A stretch of DNA of 64,000 bases from Rhodamnia argentea (GCF_020921035.1 NC_063151.1:9052001-9116000); one strand, 5' to 3'; positions 50,901 through 64,000 are shown, counted from the first letter of the stretch. Program-made: numbers and translations. The notes: generated from the sequence alone by a model not told the origin.

Positions 50901-52269
50901 TAAAGCACCCAATTAGTTTTTCCTCAACTGGAAGCCAATCCCCTAATTGGGTATCTTCAATTTCCTCTTAAAGAAAAGACAAAACACCAATTGAAGTCGT
51001 CTTATCGTCAACTACTAATTTGGAAGCTTACAGCCCCTAATATGACAATTAATACACAATGCGACTGCGAAACCATGAATTTGGTTGGCTGATATCAGGT
51101 CAATTTATATAAGCTTCTTCATAAAGACATGAAAAGATAAAATAGAACGTACATTCCTTTCTAGCTCATAAAAATCGTTCCTTTTTTTCATCTGAATGGA
51201 GACGGCACGCGTCACTTTCAGGAGACAGACAAAACAGAGTGGGGCACTGGGGGAGACTCTCTCTCTCTCTCTCTCTCTCACTAGACGCCATGGCGACTTA
51301 ATACGGGCCTAGGCCCAATCATGACCACTCTGCGATCTGTGTGTGTTTTAGGTGGGGTTTTGGTCTGTGGGGCCCACGCTGATCCCCGCCAATGTGGTCG
51401 TTTCATGCAATGGGATCGACAGAATGAGAGGGAGAAGCTTTTCAAGAAATTTAATAAAGCACACGCAGCATGTCTGATTTGAAATCTACAGGCAATGTGA
51501 AACGAGAACCAGAAAGAAATGGATCTGATCTGAAAGAGAAATATCTAGGGAGGAGAGGAGGAGTTTTATGTCCCATGTCTTGAGCACATGGATTGCATTT
51601 ATTCTTGAATTGACTTTTGCTGAGGGAAAAAGAAAGGGAACGCCATTGATGTGCGCACACATTCTCTTGAGGACATACATGTATGGAGTACTGAGGACTC
51701 CAAGATGGAGACTTTTAGCTATATCCATGGAAAATTCTGCATCACACGCATCAAAACTTTTGATTTTGGAATCAACCATGCTCGAGTTGTCGACAGATTT
51801 GTCGCGTCATTTAGTGAACTAATGCTGTAAAATCGCTTCTTTCGAATGAAAATTCGTGAGGGAGAGAGAGGCGAACCATGAGAGGAGAAAAGGGTCGCTG
51901 AGGCTGTTGATGACATTGATGATGAGGTTGTCATTGGTGACGGAGTAGATGTCGGGACCCGGGAACTGTCCATTGATGAGTATGCCCTGCAAAAAAAAAA
52001 ACAGAGAGAACGTACAGAGACGTTCGTTTTCAAGATCCGAAACGGTTTCTCCTCCTTCTACTACTTGATATACATACCAGGGGATAGAGGGAGAAAGAAT
52101 CAAGAAGAAGAGTCACCTGTTGGCGAACGCCGAGTGGGTATATGTCTCCGTAAGTCACATTCCAAGTGAAGAACCTGTACGGGTCATCAGCTCTTGCAAT
52201 GGCGGCGAGAACAGCGACCCACACGCACAAGAACAGGGCGCCCACTCCCTCCAATCCCTGCCTCATCAT
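47940..52269 (-). CDS. SKU5-similar multicopper-oxidase-like secreted protein (SKS5-like)
   Basis: SKS proteins are secreted relatives of ascorbate oxidase and laccase that act in cell-wall expansion and directional growth. Minus-strand exons in gene order are 52117..52269, 51877..51986, 50607..50877, 49484..49583, 48941..49286, 48473..48838, 48298..48376 and 47940..48152. All phases close, giving 545 aa. The ATG pair at 52269-52264 was chosen because the upstream in-frame extension begins with TTG. A signal peptide of about 30 residues (VGALFLCVWVAVLAAIARA) precedes DDPYRFFTWNVTYGD. Cupredoxin domains follow. The copper-binding HWHG of true oxidases is replaced by SWNG, so enzyme activity is unlikely. 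Candidate N-glycosylation sites include NVT, NFT, NHT, NLT and NTT. The C-terminus shows no clear GPI signal. It is closest to SKS5 by my reading. Confidence 0.92.
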
Positions 52270-52989
52270 CGTTCGCACAAAGGCCAAACTGCGAAAAGCC
52301 CTCCTCTGTTCTTTCCTCTCTCTCTCTCTCTCTCTCTCTGTGGGGGTTACTTATATCCGTGCAACAGGGGTGGTACAGAGGGGAGAGATTTAAGAGTGTG
52401 GAACTGTGGAAGTGAGTGAACCCACACGAGACAGACACAAAGAGAAAAGCAGAGCCCAATTAGTAGCCGCAAAGGAGGAAAGAGGGAGGAAATGGGGGAA
52501 GAGAGAGAGAGAGACGTGTCGGTGGTGGGGGTCAAAGCAAATGTGGGATTATAGTAAAGCGAAGCTCGCCATTTGAACTGTGCGTTCTCGTCTTCCACAT
52601 GGGTGTGGGCTGTTCTCTGCTGTTTCTAGAGAGAGAGAGAGAGAGACATGATTGGAAAGTGGTAATTTTTTTCCCTTCTTTTGATTTTTCTGGGGATGCT
52701 GGACAGTTGTGCGAATGGTTTGACAGTAGAATCTGGGCATTTTCCTAATCATCTTTCCCAAGATTCTTTTTTTTTTTTTTGGCCATTTTTGGGGCTCCAT
52801 CACATACGTAATTGTTGCATATCTTCCTACTAATTAGGTAAGTCACGTCCATTTTATGTCCATCAGCTCAAAATTCAGGGGAATGTAAGTGCAGAAACGG
52901 TAAACTAAAATCTCCCTAGAATCATCTGTTTGTCAACGGATGGTAAGGCAAATTGTCCTCCTACCATATAAGGGGAACCTAGTCTATAT
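52270..52989. other. SKS promoter and 5' UTR region with CT/GA tracts
   Basis: A CT run lies at 52316-52339, within about 70 bp of the SKS ATG, and a GA run at about 52630-52646. Such pyrimidine tracts are common in plant 5' UTRs. Nearby frames are low-complexity and are not genes. Confidence 0.45.
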
Positions 52990-53160
52990 TGCTTTTGAGG
53001 AAAATTAACTAAATAAGTCTTACATATATTGTAATTGTACCAATTAAGTTTTAAATACTTTTGCATTTGTCCTAATGCAAGCTGATTTATGACTGAATTG
53101 GTACATTTATAATAAGTTTAAGACTTTTCCACAATTGTAATCTTAGGACGAACTCTTGCA
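52990..53160. repeat. Small inverted-repeat element (MITE-like)
   Basis: AAGTCTTACATATATTGTAA followed by TGTACCAATT on the left faces AATTGGTACA...AAGTTTAAGACTT on the right. The short loop is AT-rich. No target duplication was established. Confidence 0.45.
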
Positions 53161-55234
53161 TGCGGCTTGTGACGAGAGCTCGATATCATTTAAATCTCTA
53201 TATCATGTGGTATTAATGCGAGGCTCGCCATATACAATGGCCTTTATACGATTAAAACGGCAAGTTGGGTGACGGGTTTAAATTAAACATGGCTATCACC
53301 AAAATGAAATGATCGGTTTGGATGATGACGCTGATACTCCTAGAAATTGCACATGAAGGGGGTCATGCTCTGGCGCCACCCCCCAGACCAGAGAATCTGG
53401 CCATTAGGAAAATAGTCATGGTGACGAGGTTGCTTATGGTCAAACAATCCTAGTCTTTTCTTTGGTAATTCGCCTGACAGCTTGGCTATTAAAGATCTAC
53501 TAACATAAGGCTCCATGGAAAAGCACCATCCATTTTCGGAAATGTGCTATCGTTGGAATTCGCGAAATGCGACGACAGGTGATGACAATTTCGTGACGTC
53601 ACGATTAGTGTTCTGGAAAACGGTGAAGCAAATTTTTTTATTTTTTTTTTTGTCTTGTGGTACTCAAACGAGGGGTGCAATTTACTAATAGGAAAAAAGA
53701 AAAGTAAAGATTTACGCGCTCAGCTGCAAGAAGCAGCCAATGGAATTAAAGTCGCACTTTCCCATGATGCAACTTGAGATCAGAAGCATGGGATGAATGG
53801 CATCAATAACGTATCCGCACCGCTTGGACCGCACGTGACTAATCACGCGGCATTCACATGCCACGTTATTACAACCTCGCAACGCGGCAACGCGGGACAG
53901 TACCACGTGCTCAAAATCACAAAACCCTTTCCATTTTTATGACCCTAGACGCGCTTTCTAAGCCCCACCTTCCGTTAGTCTTCCCAGCCCGGAACGCTGG
54001 TATATTGCCAAAACTGCTCGTCGTATTTGGATCGAGGGGAGGGTCCCGCGGAGAATCCAAGGTCAACTTTCCCATGCACTCGGCCGTGACACGACGCAAA
54101 GATAGGCGCGGCAAAATCGCGTGTTTTCAGTCCCTGACGAACGACCTTGTTGCTTCTATTCTCAACGCGGAGCCCCCCAAAAAGATGGGAAGTGGATCTG
54201 CGCTCAAGATGCCCCCCCTTCGGCATTTTTGGCCGGCCGAAGGGTCATTTCGGCTCAAGCAAGTCTTGAGCCACTCGGTCAACCGCCGCCATGCTGCGAG
54301 TTCTCTCTCTCTCTCTCTCTCTGCGCAACCATGCTGACACCCATCAACCTAATGAGGAAGAACCAGAGGCCAGGACATTGTCAATCTACTGGTGTCTAAT
54401 ACATCGAAACATGCTTCGTGACTGTATTCTGCCGTCCGTTGTCTAGGAAATGAAAACAATGCGGCTGTCACATAAGAAACTGTTCTCTAGAAAATACATT
54501 GTCTATAGAGCACCCAAACGCGAGTAAGGAGATACTGTTGCAGACCAGCGTCGTGAAGGATGATCACATCCTGCGTAGAAGCAAAAATTTGACTGCCTAA
54601 GAAGCTGTAAATAGTAGCAAGATCCAGACACGCATGAGACCACAGTGCTAGACACCAGCTGCTTGTCCAATGACTAAGACACCAAAGCTAAAACCTGACT
54701 TCCACTAATCAAGAATCCTCTGCCTACATTTGGCCCCAACATAAGCACCCTCCGTACCTCGGGGATCTCTAGTCAGGTCCTTGACTTTCAAAATCTCCCA
54801 AGGACCAGATTCAAGGTTAAAGCTGCGAGTTCAGAAATGAATACAAGAACATAATTTCAAATGTAATGGCATCACGGAAGACCTGTGTATCGGGCAAAAC
54901 TAAAGCCAATCACGTCCCAAGGTTAAGCCCGCCTTCTGATGGCTTCACCGAACCCTTGCACAGATATAGCTAAAACAAAATCCAGAACTCAAAGGGAACA
55001 ATGTAATGGCAGAAAATATATGAAGGTACACAACAGCAAAAGGCAACCGTTATAATTAAATATACATCAGAAAAGCAGACGCTCAGGTTCACTGACACCT
55101 ATATATGACTACATTGTTATATCCTATAAGCCTGAGACATATCTGTACAAAGTCTTTGACTGGACGCTCATGGACAATCCAAAGCGGCCTCAAAACTTAG
55201 CCCAAATCCATCTTGACAGCTATATTACCAGTAC
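53161..55234. other. Gene-free spacer between SKS and the BAG6-like gene
   Basis: No convincing gene is present. A frame at 53858-54337 has no recognisable domain and ends in a CT microsatellite (54302-54322). The last few hundred bases should be the 3' UTR of the BAG6-like gene. Confidence 0.45.
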
Positions 55235-58200
55235 CTACATTTGCCTTGAGTCACCCTGCAGCCGCTGCTGCACATCACGACGCAGCAACTCGATATACTC
55301 CTGCAAAATGCACCATCGTAATTAACATTTGAGCTTGGACAAATATGCATGTCTTTCACCAAGGGCAATATCATCAATGAAACGGAAATCAGAGGTCTGT
55401 ACATGCATCAGGCTCAGATCTTCATCAGAAGAGCACTTACCCTTGCTAGATTCTCATCTCCACGAAGTGCGACCACAATGTCTTCAGAATCATTTCTGTT
55501 GCCATACACCCGACTTGCATTTTCGACCATTGAGTTAAATACATCTAACGGAGGATGTAAGTCTTCAATGTTCCTAATTACATGTTCCATGTTGACCTAC
55601 ATAGAACCCAATTCAAAGACATGTTAACATACAAGACATGACCAAGATCAGGGAATCTGGAATTTCCTCAGTAAAAAGATGGAGGTGCCCGTCTGTTGAA
55701 AGCATTAGAAGTAAAATGATTACCAGAATTGACCATTTAACATACTTCAAAAAAGGATAAGGTTAGTTTTTGAGGGGAGAAATGGGTGAGGGTAGTTTTC
55801 AGTGGCTGATGGATGGTAGATGGACTTAACTCGTTAAACTTTTGCTCATTAAGATATGAAAAGTAATTTTGGAAGGGACAAGAAGTGAGACCAAAAAAAG
55901 TTCTCCAGTTATATATTAGATACATTAGACAGCAAAATCTGGTGAGGAGGAGGTTCATTTGTTACATATGGACAAATCCTTTTAGATTCTGCTAAAATTT
56001 TTGGCCTTTAATTAAATGTAAACGGCTCTCCACTGCCTTGATGGGCTATATAGACTTCTAGTAACCACAAAAGAATACAAGTTTTAGTGTGGCCAAAACA
56101 ACCGATTTCAACCAAAAATAAGACTCTGACAGACAATTAAGCGCTATATGCAGAATGAACTCAACATCCCTACTTCGTTGTTCAGGTCACACATACATGA
56201 GACTGATTCATGATATGTCTACATTGGCAAATTCACCAAACATCAAATAGGCAAATTCAAGAAACAGCCCCTAGCCCTATAGCATACATAGAAACAAACA
56301 ATCATCACTCCCTCTAACAAGCACATCGAGAGTGAACGAGACAGAGCATGCAATCCCCTGTAGCTAGTTCTTTAGGTGCAATGTACAAACCTGATCAACA
56401 GAATCACCAGTCACGTAGTCTCCGTTAGGTCTATTCTCATTGGAAGGTCTCTGAAATTCAGATTCGAATTCCGAGAACAATGAACTGCCATTTGAGACAC
56501 CACCTAAAGCTTGAGACACAATGGGCATCATCTGCTGGACCATTCTAGACAGATCAATTCCACCACCTTGGCCTCCCATCCCGGCAAACATATTACCGAG
56601 ATCTTGGCGGTCAACCTGTCTAGCAACCTGATTTACAGCATTCATCATTACAGGACTCTGAGTGAGCTGTTGCATCATATTTCGCAAGGCATCAGGAGAA
56701 CCAACCCCCGTTTGCTCCGAAAACCCCGCTAGCAGACCATTTAATGCAGGATTATGCAGAACCTGAGACATGAGACCTCCCATATCAACCTGGCTATCAG
56801 GACCTTGTCGTCCTTGTGATGAATCTTCCATAACTTGTACAGAAGCAGTAGCTGATGCCCCCACTGGTCGATTATTTGCCTCTGCTCTGTTTACAGACAA
56901 ACCTTGAGATAACAGAGACTGCAAAATCTGTTGCCCACTGGATCTGATGAGCTGATTTTGATCAATGGGAGCACTTGATGTTCCATTGTCTTCCTTGGCT
57001 GGGGGTTTTGATTGCCTCCCCCGTCGCTGGTTCAGTGTTCAACATATCAGTTTAAAGAGACTCTGTGCGTGAAACAATTTATTCCAACAGAATAAATATA
57101 ATGATTTGCAAATGAAGAAATAATTGAAACATTCCAACCATTTGGAACATGTATATTTTTCCATCTAAATATATGAAACCAAAAGTAAAAAAGTGGATTC
57201 AAGGACATCAAAATGCTGCAGAACCAATGTCCCATAATGATGATCCCTCCAGCCAAACAAGCAAGTAATTTTGACCAGAAAAAACAATCATGGTGCCTTG
57301 GGGGTGCAGGCCCCATAAAAAGACACAAATATATCTAACTTATCAGCATCTACCAATATAGGGTTGTGCTCAAAGAAGTCATGAAATAAGTCTTTGTATG
57401 AACAATATCATAGGCCAACCAGTAAGTTTGATGGGAAATGGTTATAAGCGATAAGAGATTATAACAATGTACATCAAATGTCATTCTAACCTTCCTCTCC
57501 AAACTTCCAAGCCCCAATCCCTTTGGGACATGTGACTCCTCACGAACATCATGCTTTTCATTGTGACTTGCAGCACCTTCTGACTTTATAATAACGGCAT
57601 CTTGACTTGAACACGTCGGAGAGCTTCCTGATGGACAGCTAGGTGGACATCTTGAAGTCACATCCATTGACTCCTTAAGATTTGTCCAATGTTAGTGACA
57701 AGGCTAAACATTTTGACTTATTAAAATGCTTTAAAACTATCTAAGACAACTAAAAGTACTTTCCAGTACAAGAGCATACGTGCAGCAGAACTGTCTGTCA
57801 TCCATACCTTGTGTTCACTTTCCTCAAGTGACGCACCTGAGGAAACAGTGGGTTCCCCAACTCGATCGACTGCCATATTATCTGACCATACAGTAGCCTC
57901 GGCAGATCCAACAGCTGGATTCTCCACATTCAACTCTGCTTGACCCAAAAGGTAACCCAAAGAGGTTCAGTACTTTTCAAGAATTATGATCATCAATCAT
58001 AAATAATCAACAGGAAACTACCTGACTGCGTCTCGTTCCTCCCTTCCTGTATATTGCCAGCTAAGTTTCTAAGGCGGGAGTTAATTTCAGATATGAGAGA
58101 CGACGCTGGAGCAGATTCAGAATTTGGCTGTGTCGTAGAAACAGCTACACTCAATGGTGGTGCATTTGAGCCTCCGAGACCACTAGGTTGTGCGTGAAAA

Positions 58201-61200
58201 GATGCTGCAGCAACACTACTAGCAGGACGTGATGCCCCTGAACCACCAGAACCAGCAGTATCTCCGCGTTGACCCAGCATCCCTTCTGAATTATTCGCCC
58301 TGCTACCAATAGCTGAAACAATTGGAGCGAGCGAGGTGCCTGGCAACCAAGACATACACTAACTATGACTGTTGGATGACAAAAGCAACAAATAACACTA
58401 GTGTACAACCATTACCACCAGCATGAATATGAATGTTTATGTGCCTTGGAGGACTCCCAATGCCAACAGGACCAAAGGCTACCGGGTTTGATGGGGGAAC
58501 TGTACCCTCAAAAAGAGGGTTGGTCTGAAGGGGAAAAGGCTGAAAGAAAAATTTCAAGAGTCAAGACTACAGGAGAAATATAGTCAGTCGAGAAAAGCAA
58601 ACTTGAACGATCGCAAATCTCTGTGCTTATGCTTCTAGTTGATGTTTTGTGTACATGAAAGAATCCATATTTCCTTTTCATGCAAGCAACCTAGACCGAA
58701 ATGGAATAGTTACAGCGACTTGATTGCCACAATATTTTGGAAATGCTTAAGTCATACCGTTTCAGTTTGTCCAAGATTTAACAAGCTACAAGCATCATCA
58801 TGCCCAACTTATATTTCCTTTCCGATCTGATCTAAATGAAAGTCAAACGATTGGAAGTCTTTCTTGTCATACTTCATGCTTAAACTACATCCAATCAAAT
58901 ATAGCTATAATACAGCCATGAGCTTCTGACGAATCGCTACCCTAGCCAGAAAAGATATCTACTTCCAATTATACCCCTAAACCTAAAAGATCTAATTACT
59001 GAAGAGATTGGACTGATACATGAAAATTAAATCAAAACATTATGTCGAACATCTAAACAAAACAATAAATAGCTGGCAACACTTCCAGACCTGAACCATA
59101 ATAGGGTTAGGCCCCGAAGGCCTGATGTACACTGCAGGCCCAGCATTCACAAAAGCTTGCCCCTGTCAAAAGATAAATAAAGATAGAACATCAGGGCCTG
59201 TCTCTTTCAGCTTAAACAAGGCAAAAGGTACTTCTCCTTCCCACCAATATTTAGAATAATATTCAAATTTCTAGAGATTGAGAAAGTTGAACAGGAATCT
59301 ACTTGTCAATTTTGCATTTTATGAAAGTTTCAAGTGCTTTAAATTTAACAAAGTCAGTTTGCAAGTCACGAGATTTTGATTAGGCAAAAGTAAAAGCCAG
59401 TCCAGAAAATTTTAATAAATGAACTAATCCAACAAAGTGAAGCATTTTAAAGTTCATACAGGAGATTGTCCCATACGCAGAGTCAGCATAGTTCGCCCAA
59501 GCTCCAGAAAAAGAGCACCTAAATGTTGCATTGCAATCCCAATTTGAGATGCCTCTGTTTGTATTTGCCCCCTCACTGAAGGATCCAAAGATCCTCCCTC
59601 ATTCTCCAAGTGCCCTGCAAAATGCTACAAAGTTGTAGCATTACAAGTACCAAAATCAGAAAAGAGGACAAAAGTGAACAGGAATCTCATACCGTCATTA
59701 GTAAATCATCTCAGAAGTGTTAGCATACCAAAAGTTATCTCCATCAAGAAATAGAACGGACTATAATCACATCTAAACCCAGATATATCAAAATTATCAT
59801 AAAACTATATAATACATCCGTGAAATTGAGTGGCACTAGCCAATTCAGGCAACAACATGCAATTGATTCATGTGCATTCAAGTGAGAAACGAAAGAAGAG
59901 GACATGTTCATCTGGAGACATTGTCTCCACGGCACATATCTTGCCACTTCCCTTGAGCTTGAAGTACCAGTGACAAAAAACAAATTCCATTTCTCACCTA
60001 TCAAGCACATCTATAAAAATTTATTGGAAAAAAACAAAATTAGTGTAAAATCTGTGAATAAAAGAGGGGAGGGAACCTCTTTCCGCAAAGAGCTTTTTGT
60101 TTAATATTGTCTCATCCAAGAATTCTTGGTCAGCTAAATGAAAACTCACACATCAATGTGTGAAAAAAATGAATGAAAACCCATGATGGTCACCAACAAG
60201 TGTAGCAATAACCTCAAATCTAAGTAGACTATATTTTCCTCTTCTCAAGCCAACAAGTGAAAAGACGTACTTTGAAAATTGATTTGTACAAAGCACGCAC
60301 ATATGGAAGAATGCAAAACCAATAATCACACGACCGGAGAACTGTTAGACAGCCAAAATAACGATCAAAGCAACAGGTGGCAATTGCATGGAAAATCATT
60401 GCCAAAGACACCATTTATACAAAATGAGCACGAAGAAAGTTTAAGAGATGATGCTCCGGATAAGAGCTTACAGAGATTGCAGCTACTGACTGACCACCAA
60501 GAAGACGCTCAGCATGACGCAGAACAATGCTTAATGCTTCCAGAGAAGGCAATCCCCGAGCATTGGGCCCTAGTTCTTCAAGATTGGGGGAGGGTGAATT
60601 CGGCGGATACCCTGATAAAGCAGATAACCATTCATTATGGACTCTGAACTTACTTAAATGACAAAAAATCAAAAACGCTATGTCCTAGAGATACCATTTT
60701 GTGTGAATGACTGCTCCATGCGGGTCATGAACTCTGAAAGCGTGTTCAAAGAATCAGGAAGTGGCTGCGTTTCAAGAAGAAAGAACATTCAAATCCATCA
60801 TCAAGTCCATCATCTAATGTGAAATGAAACTAAATATACTACCGCATTGAGTGAAGGAATAGGTATTGCCGCTGTTGCTGCTGCTAAGGGAATTTGCACA
60901 ACTTGAGGTGGAGACTGGAATGGTTGATTGGAAAATGATTGTCCACTTGATGGCTGATTTCCAGCTTGGTTTCGACTGCCAGCACCAGTCGCCTCAGACT
61001 CATTTCCATGGGGACCTCGACCAGGAACATTGAACTGTGAGCAACCAAAGATTAGAAGAAGCAGGATTATTTCACAATGGTCGAATATTCCCCAAGAGAT
61101 CTGAATTATCAAGTTCCCCGGTCAGAATCAGTATGCAAACTATAGCACCAAATACTCATACATAACCACTTCTCTTAGTTCTTCGCTTTTTCTTTAACGG

Positions 61201-62034
61201 TTAAGCAAGTAATTTACTTGCTTGCAGCTGGAAGCAGTAGCCACAAATGCATAAAAAAGGAACTGCGTGGGCCGTAATTAGATGACTGAATCAGGACTTC
61301 ATGCAATTGAAAGACAATTCAGATCAATGACCAAATACAGAATTCCATCCCAGTGTAATCACCACAAATTGTCACTGAAAACAGACTTGTGCAGAATGGT
61401 AGAACCAGGAATGCTAGAAATGTACAGCACATCAGAAGAATCGCAGAAAAAGCTCAAAAAATGTCGATTAACTTTTGCACAGCTTTGTCTCAGTCGACTT
61501 GTATGATTAAGGAACGCAAAGAGCTGTCAAGGATGGTCACAAAGGTCATAAAACAAGCCCATCAGAAAGGAAAGAGTGTTTCTGTAGCACACCAGCAATA
61601 AAATGCTTAGTCACTTTTACATCCCACACATGTTCATCCCCCAAAGAGAATTGCTGATGCAGCATAAGGTTAGTGGGCAAAAAAAAAAAAAAAAGAGAGC
61701 CAATTGTTACCCACCGACACAGGGGATTGCATGTTGCCACTACCATTTGTAGCATTTAGACCACCAAGTCCAATAGAATTGAGAACAGCACCAATGACCT
61801 GCAAGTAAGAACCAAAAAGATTACAAAGAATTGGAACCCAAGAACATAATCCAGGATAAACTCTCATACTTCAACAAGACGAAAATATAAAAATAAAAAT
61901 AAAGAAGCAATTTACCCGAGACATGTCTGGTACAACACCTTCACCTTGATCCCCAACATTGAAGGTCCCAAGAACTACACTGTGGGAGATTTGGCCAATA
62001 CGACTCCTGGGGGGACCAGCACTTGTATCAGTCC
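55235..62034 (-). CDS. BAG6/Scythe-like ubiquitin-domain family protein, 3' part
   Basis: Relatives carry an N-terminal ubiquitin-like domain and act in protein quality control. Here only the downstream 817 codons are in the window. Minus-strand exons in gene order are 61916..62034, 61715..61798, 60843..61034, 60695..60764, 60472..60611, 59460..59624, 59091..59162, 58416..58539, 58022..58339, 57808..57938, 57491..57673, 56391..57026, 55441..55596 and 55235..55300. All phases close up to the TAG. The protein is rich in P, S, G, Q and N, with a conserved LGALFLELGRTMLTLRMGQS and GPAVYIRPSGPNPIM block. Later come an STI1-like stretch (NMMQQLTQSPVMMNAVNQVA) and a C-terminal EYIELLRRDVQQRLQGD helix. 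It resembles Arabidopsis At5g42220. The preceding exon must end in phase 1 and lies upstream, perhaps at 63817..63838 (22 nt). Confidence 0.85.
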
Positions 62035-64000
62035 CTGTAAATTTCCATCAAAAAACAAGTTAAATTTTACCATTTGATTTCATTTGATACTTTCCATATA
62101 TTACAATACACAATTTCTTGTTAGTTTGACAACTTTTTCCGCACTAACATTTTCAGGAAATACTTAGTAAATTCATTCCCTTTTCATTAAATATGTCAAG
62201 ATACTCCAAAGACAGTCAAAAGTAACAAGCACATCACGGTCCTAGAAACAATGTTTTAAAAAGTTGGAACAAGGTTAATTTATGGTTGACGAAATAAGAT
62301 TTGATTATACAACCAGTGGCAGATTTCAAAAGAAGCATTATGTCCCAACAAGCACAGTAAACCAAATTTTCTCTGCATAAAACATTGTATTAAAAGGGCA
62401 CACTAAAGTCTGCAAAAATAAATGAAGCAGTGAGTGGCGCATGAGATTAGCAAAATTCTGAACATCACTATCGACAGCTCCTAACAATATGACTCAGCAG
62501 CACAACATCTACCATACACCAGACTATGAATTGTAGATGATATAGGTTAACAGGTTACATGGGGTAAAGATCGCTCCAGTACGCACAATGAAAACAGGAT
62601 TGCGGAACATCACCATGTCAAAAGTGTGGTAAGATAGGGGTAGGCTTCTTTGGATTATATATCAAAATAAGAATGATATATTAGTTAAGGATAAGATAGA
62701 TAGTACAGTATACATCAAACATTTCTCAGTCGGTAAGTCGCACAATCGAACAAAACTTTTTATGTAAAAGAACTTGTAATACAAAATAGAAGCATAAAAT
62801 AGATATCATGTGTAGGTAACATGCTTATTTGTATCGGAACGTTGAGAACACTCATTTAAGTCTACCAAATCGCTACTGTTCCATAATGCGGGACGCGTGT
62901 ACCAAAACGCCAATCTCTAGTGAACTAATATTTTCTGGTAACCCTAAATTCTCTCTCGTCCTTTTCATTTTCTTATCCCTTTTGCCTCTCTCTTCTCAGG
63001 TTTCCTTTCTTTACACATACTTCTAATCTTGCTCTCCACAACCATCTAAAGATAAATTAAGGCACATGTTACGGTGCTCACAAACATTAAATAAGAGCAT
63101 CAAAATACAAGCAGATAATGACCGGAATAGTCTGTATGGTGTCATAGTAACTGTAATTGATCTTCACATAGTTTAGGCACAACATCGACTTAAATGCCTC
63201 AATGAGACTGAAAAATCCAAAGACAAATTCAATGATACAAAATGAAATTTGAGGTATACATTGACATAGACATTGAGATTAAGAAAAAGAATCCAATTTA
63301 TCACTAGATATCTAATAAGAATATGGAGCTGCTGCACTTATTAGTGTACTTATGGACATTCATCATCAAAGTATCACTCATGGTTTTCACCTATCACTCA
63401 CGGTTTGAGTTGGAAAATAGCTTCCTCGATATCTTTTCACTTTTCACTTTTCACTTTTTTACAACCTTGGCAAGGTACTAGTTTTCTCCAGATCACATGA
63501 ATACCACAATGAGATGAAGAAGAGAGGCAAATGTAAAAAGCTTACATATCATCTTATGTCATCGGAGAGTGATCTAAACTAAGCTCTCTAGGTAAAGAAC
63601 CTAGCAAGTGTAGTATACTCCAAATTTCCAAGTACAATAGGCCATGGGGACACCCCTTCTAAAATCCATATCAATATTCTAGATGTGAGAGAAATCCATA
63701 TTTAATGTAAAAGTTTAGTAATAGTCAAGCACATGTCAATGGATTGTACTCACGTAGAAATAACTAAAGAAAAGAATCAAATAAAATAGAAAGAAGATCT
63801 TCTATCTCATGGTTACCTGCTCCAGTTCCCTCATGACACTTTAGTAACAGGTTAGCCATAGTCCTCACATGTCACATGTCTAGCTATTCATGGCCTCATC
63901 AAATGATACAAGTCTTTGCTAAGGACCTAAACACACCCCAGAATTGCAAACAAAGCTTCCAGAATCTTGCAAACCCTACATGCAGAAGAATAGGGTAAAA
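62035..64000. other. Upstream intron(s) of the BAG6-like gene
   Basis: This AT-rich stretch continues to the right edge. One weak mini-exon candidate, 63817-63838 on the minus strand, has a GTAACC donor and the phase needed by the exon ending at 62034, but its acceptor lacks a pyrimidine tract. The ubiquitin-like exons are not in the window. Confidence 0.4.

Noticed and set aside
53858-54337. 159-aa plus-strand frame
   Set aside because: It ends in serine-leucine repeats from a CT microsatellite, has no recognisable domain and no conserved partner frame.
59605-59627. CAG acceptor at 59617-59615 for the BAG6-like exon starting near 59614
   Set aside because: It looks stronger than the TAG acceptor ten bases upstream but breaks the frame; the TAG acceptor (exon start 59624) keeps it.
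63817-63838. 22-nt mini-exon for the BAG6-like gene
   Set aside because: The phase and donor fit, but the acceptor lacks a pyrimidine tract and such a short match can arise by chance, so it was not added to the gene model.
1-64000. CRISPR arrays, bacterial operons, tRNA or rRNA genes
   Set aside because: No regularly spaced short repeats, no operon-like gene packing and no tRNA-like cloverleaf or rRNA core sequence was seen. The initiator-tRNA matches are retrotransposon primer sites.

Overview
The window is nuclear DNA from a flowering plant, most likely a eudicot. The evidence is spliced genes with GT-AG introns, plant-specific families (an E-class PPR protein and an SKU5-similar protein), plant Ty1/copia retrotransposons primed by initiator-Met tRNA, TRIM elements and a Mutator-like element. 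The species cannot be fixed from the sequence. Six host genes are visible and all lie on the minus strand; no ordinary host gene was found on the plus strand.

Layout. 1-1092: no recognised gene. 1093-2799: a TruA/PUS1-type tRNA pseudouridine synthase, two coding exons. 3446-5609: an intronless E-class PPR gene broken by a +1 frameshift near 4688. 5.6-14.1 kb: gene-free DNA with a Mutator-like element (7551-8481) that has an exact 9-bp target duplication, several inverted-repeat elements and a GC-rich gene-like fragment. 14.08-32.48 kb: a retrotransposon block. Copia A (plus strand, 14081-23519) is split by copia B (minus strand, 15234-20601), and B contains a 286-bp TRIM (18545-18830). A TRIM-related repeat (24241-24475) and copia C (minus strand, 24875-32484) follow. 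All copia coding regions are decayed.

33.46-38.81 kb: peroxisomal enoyl-CoA hydratase 2 (ECH2), reconstructed as 11 coding exons and 309 aa with a PTS1-like C-terminus. 40.32-46.12 kb: CCT2, the beta subunit of the TRiC/CCT chaperonin, 11 coding exons and 527 aa. 47.94-52.27 kb: an SKU5-similar multicopper-oxidase-like secreted protein, 8 exons and 545 aa. 55.24 kb to the right edge: the 3' part (14 exons, 817 codons) of a BAG6/Scythe-like protein whose ubiquitin-like N-terminus lies outside the window.

The host genes do not form an operon or a pathway. They are housekeeping genes for RNA modification, organelle RNA processing, fatty-acid oxidation, chaperonin folding, cell-wall expansion and protein quality control. 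PUS, ECH2 and SKS match loci that lie close together on Arabidopsis chromosome 1 (from memory At1g76120, At1g76150, At1g76160), which suggests a conserved segment stretched here by transposon insertion. Exon structures were built by hand from splice sites and frame closure. No convincing evidence of a wholly new biological system was found. The most informative features are the three-level transposon nest, the Mutator-like element with a GC-rich core, the PPR frameshift and a GC-AG intron in ECH2.
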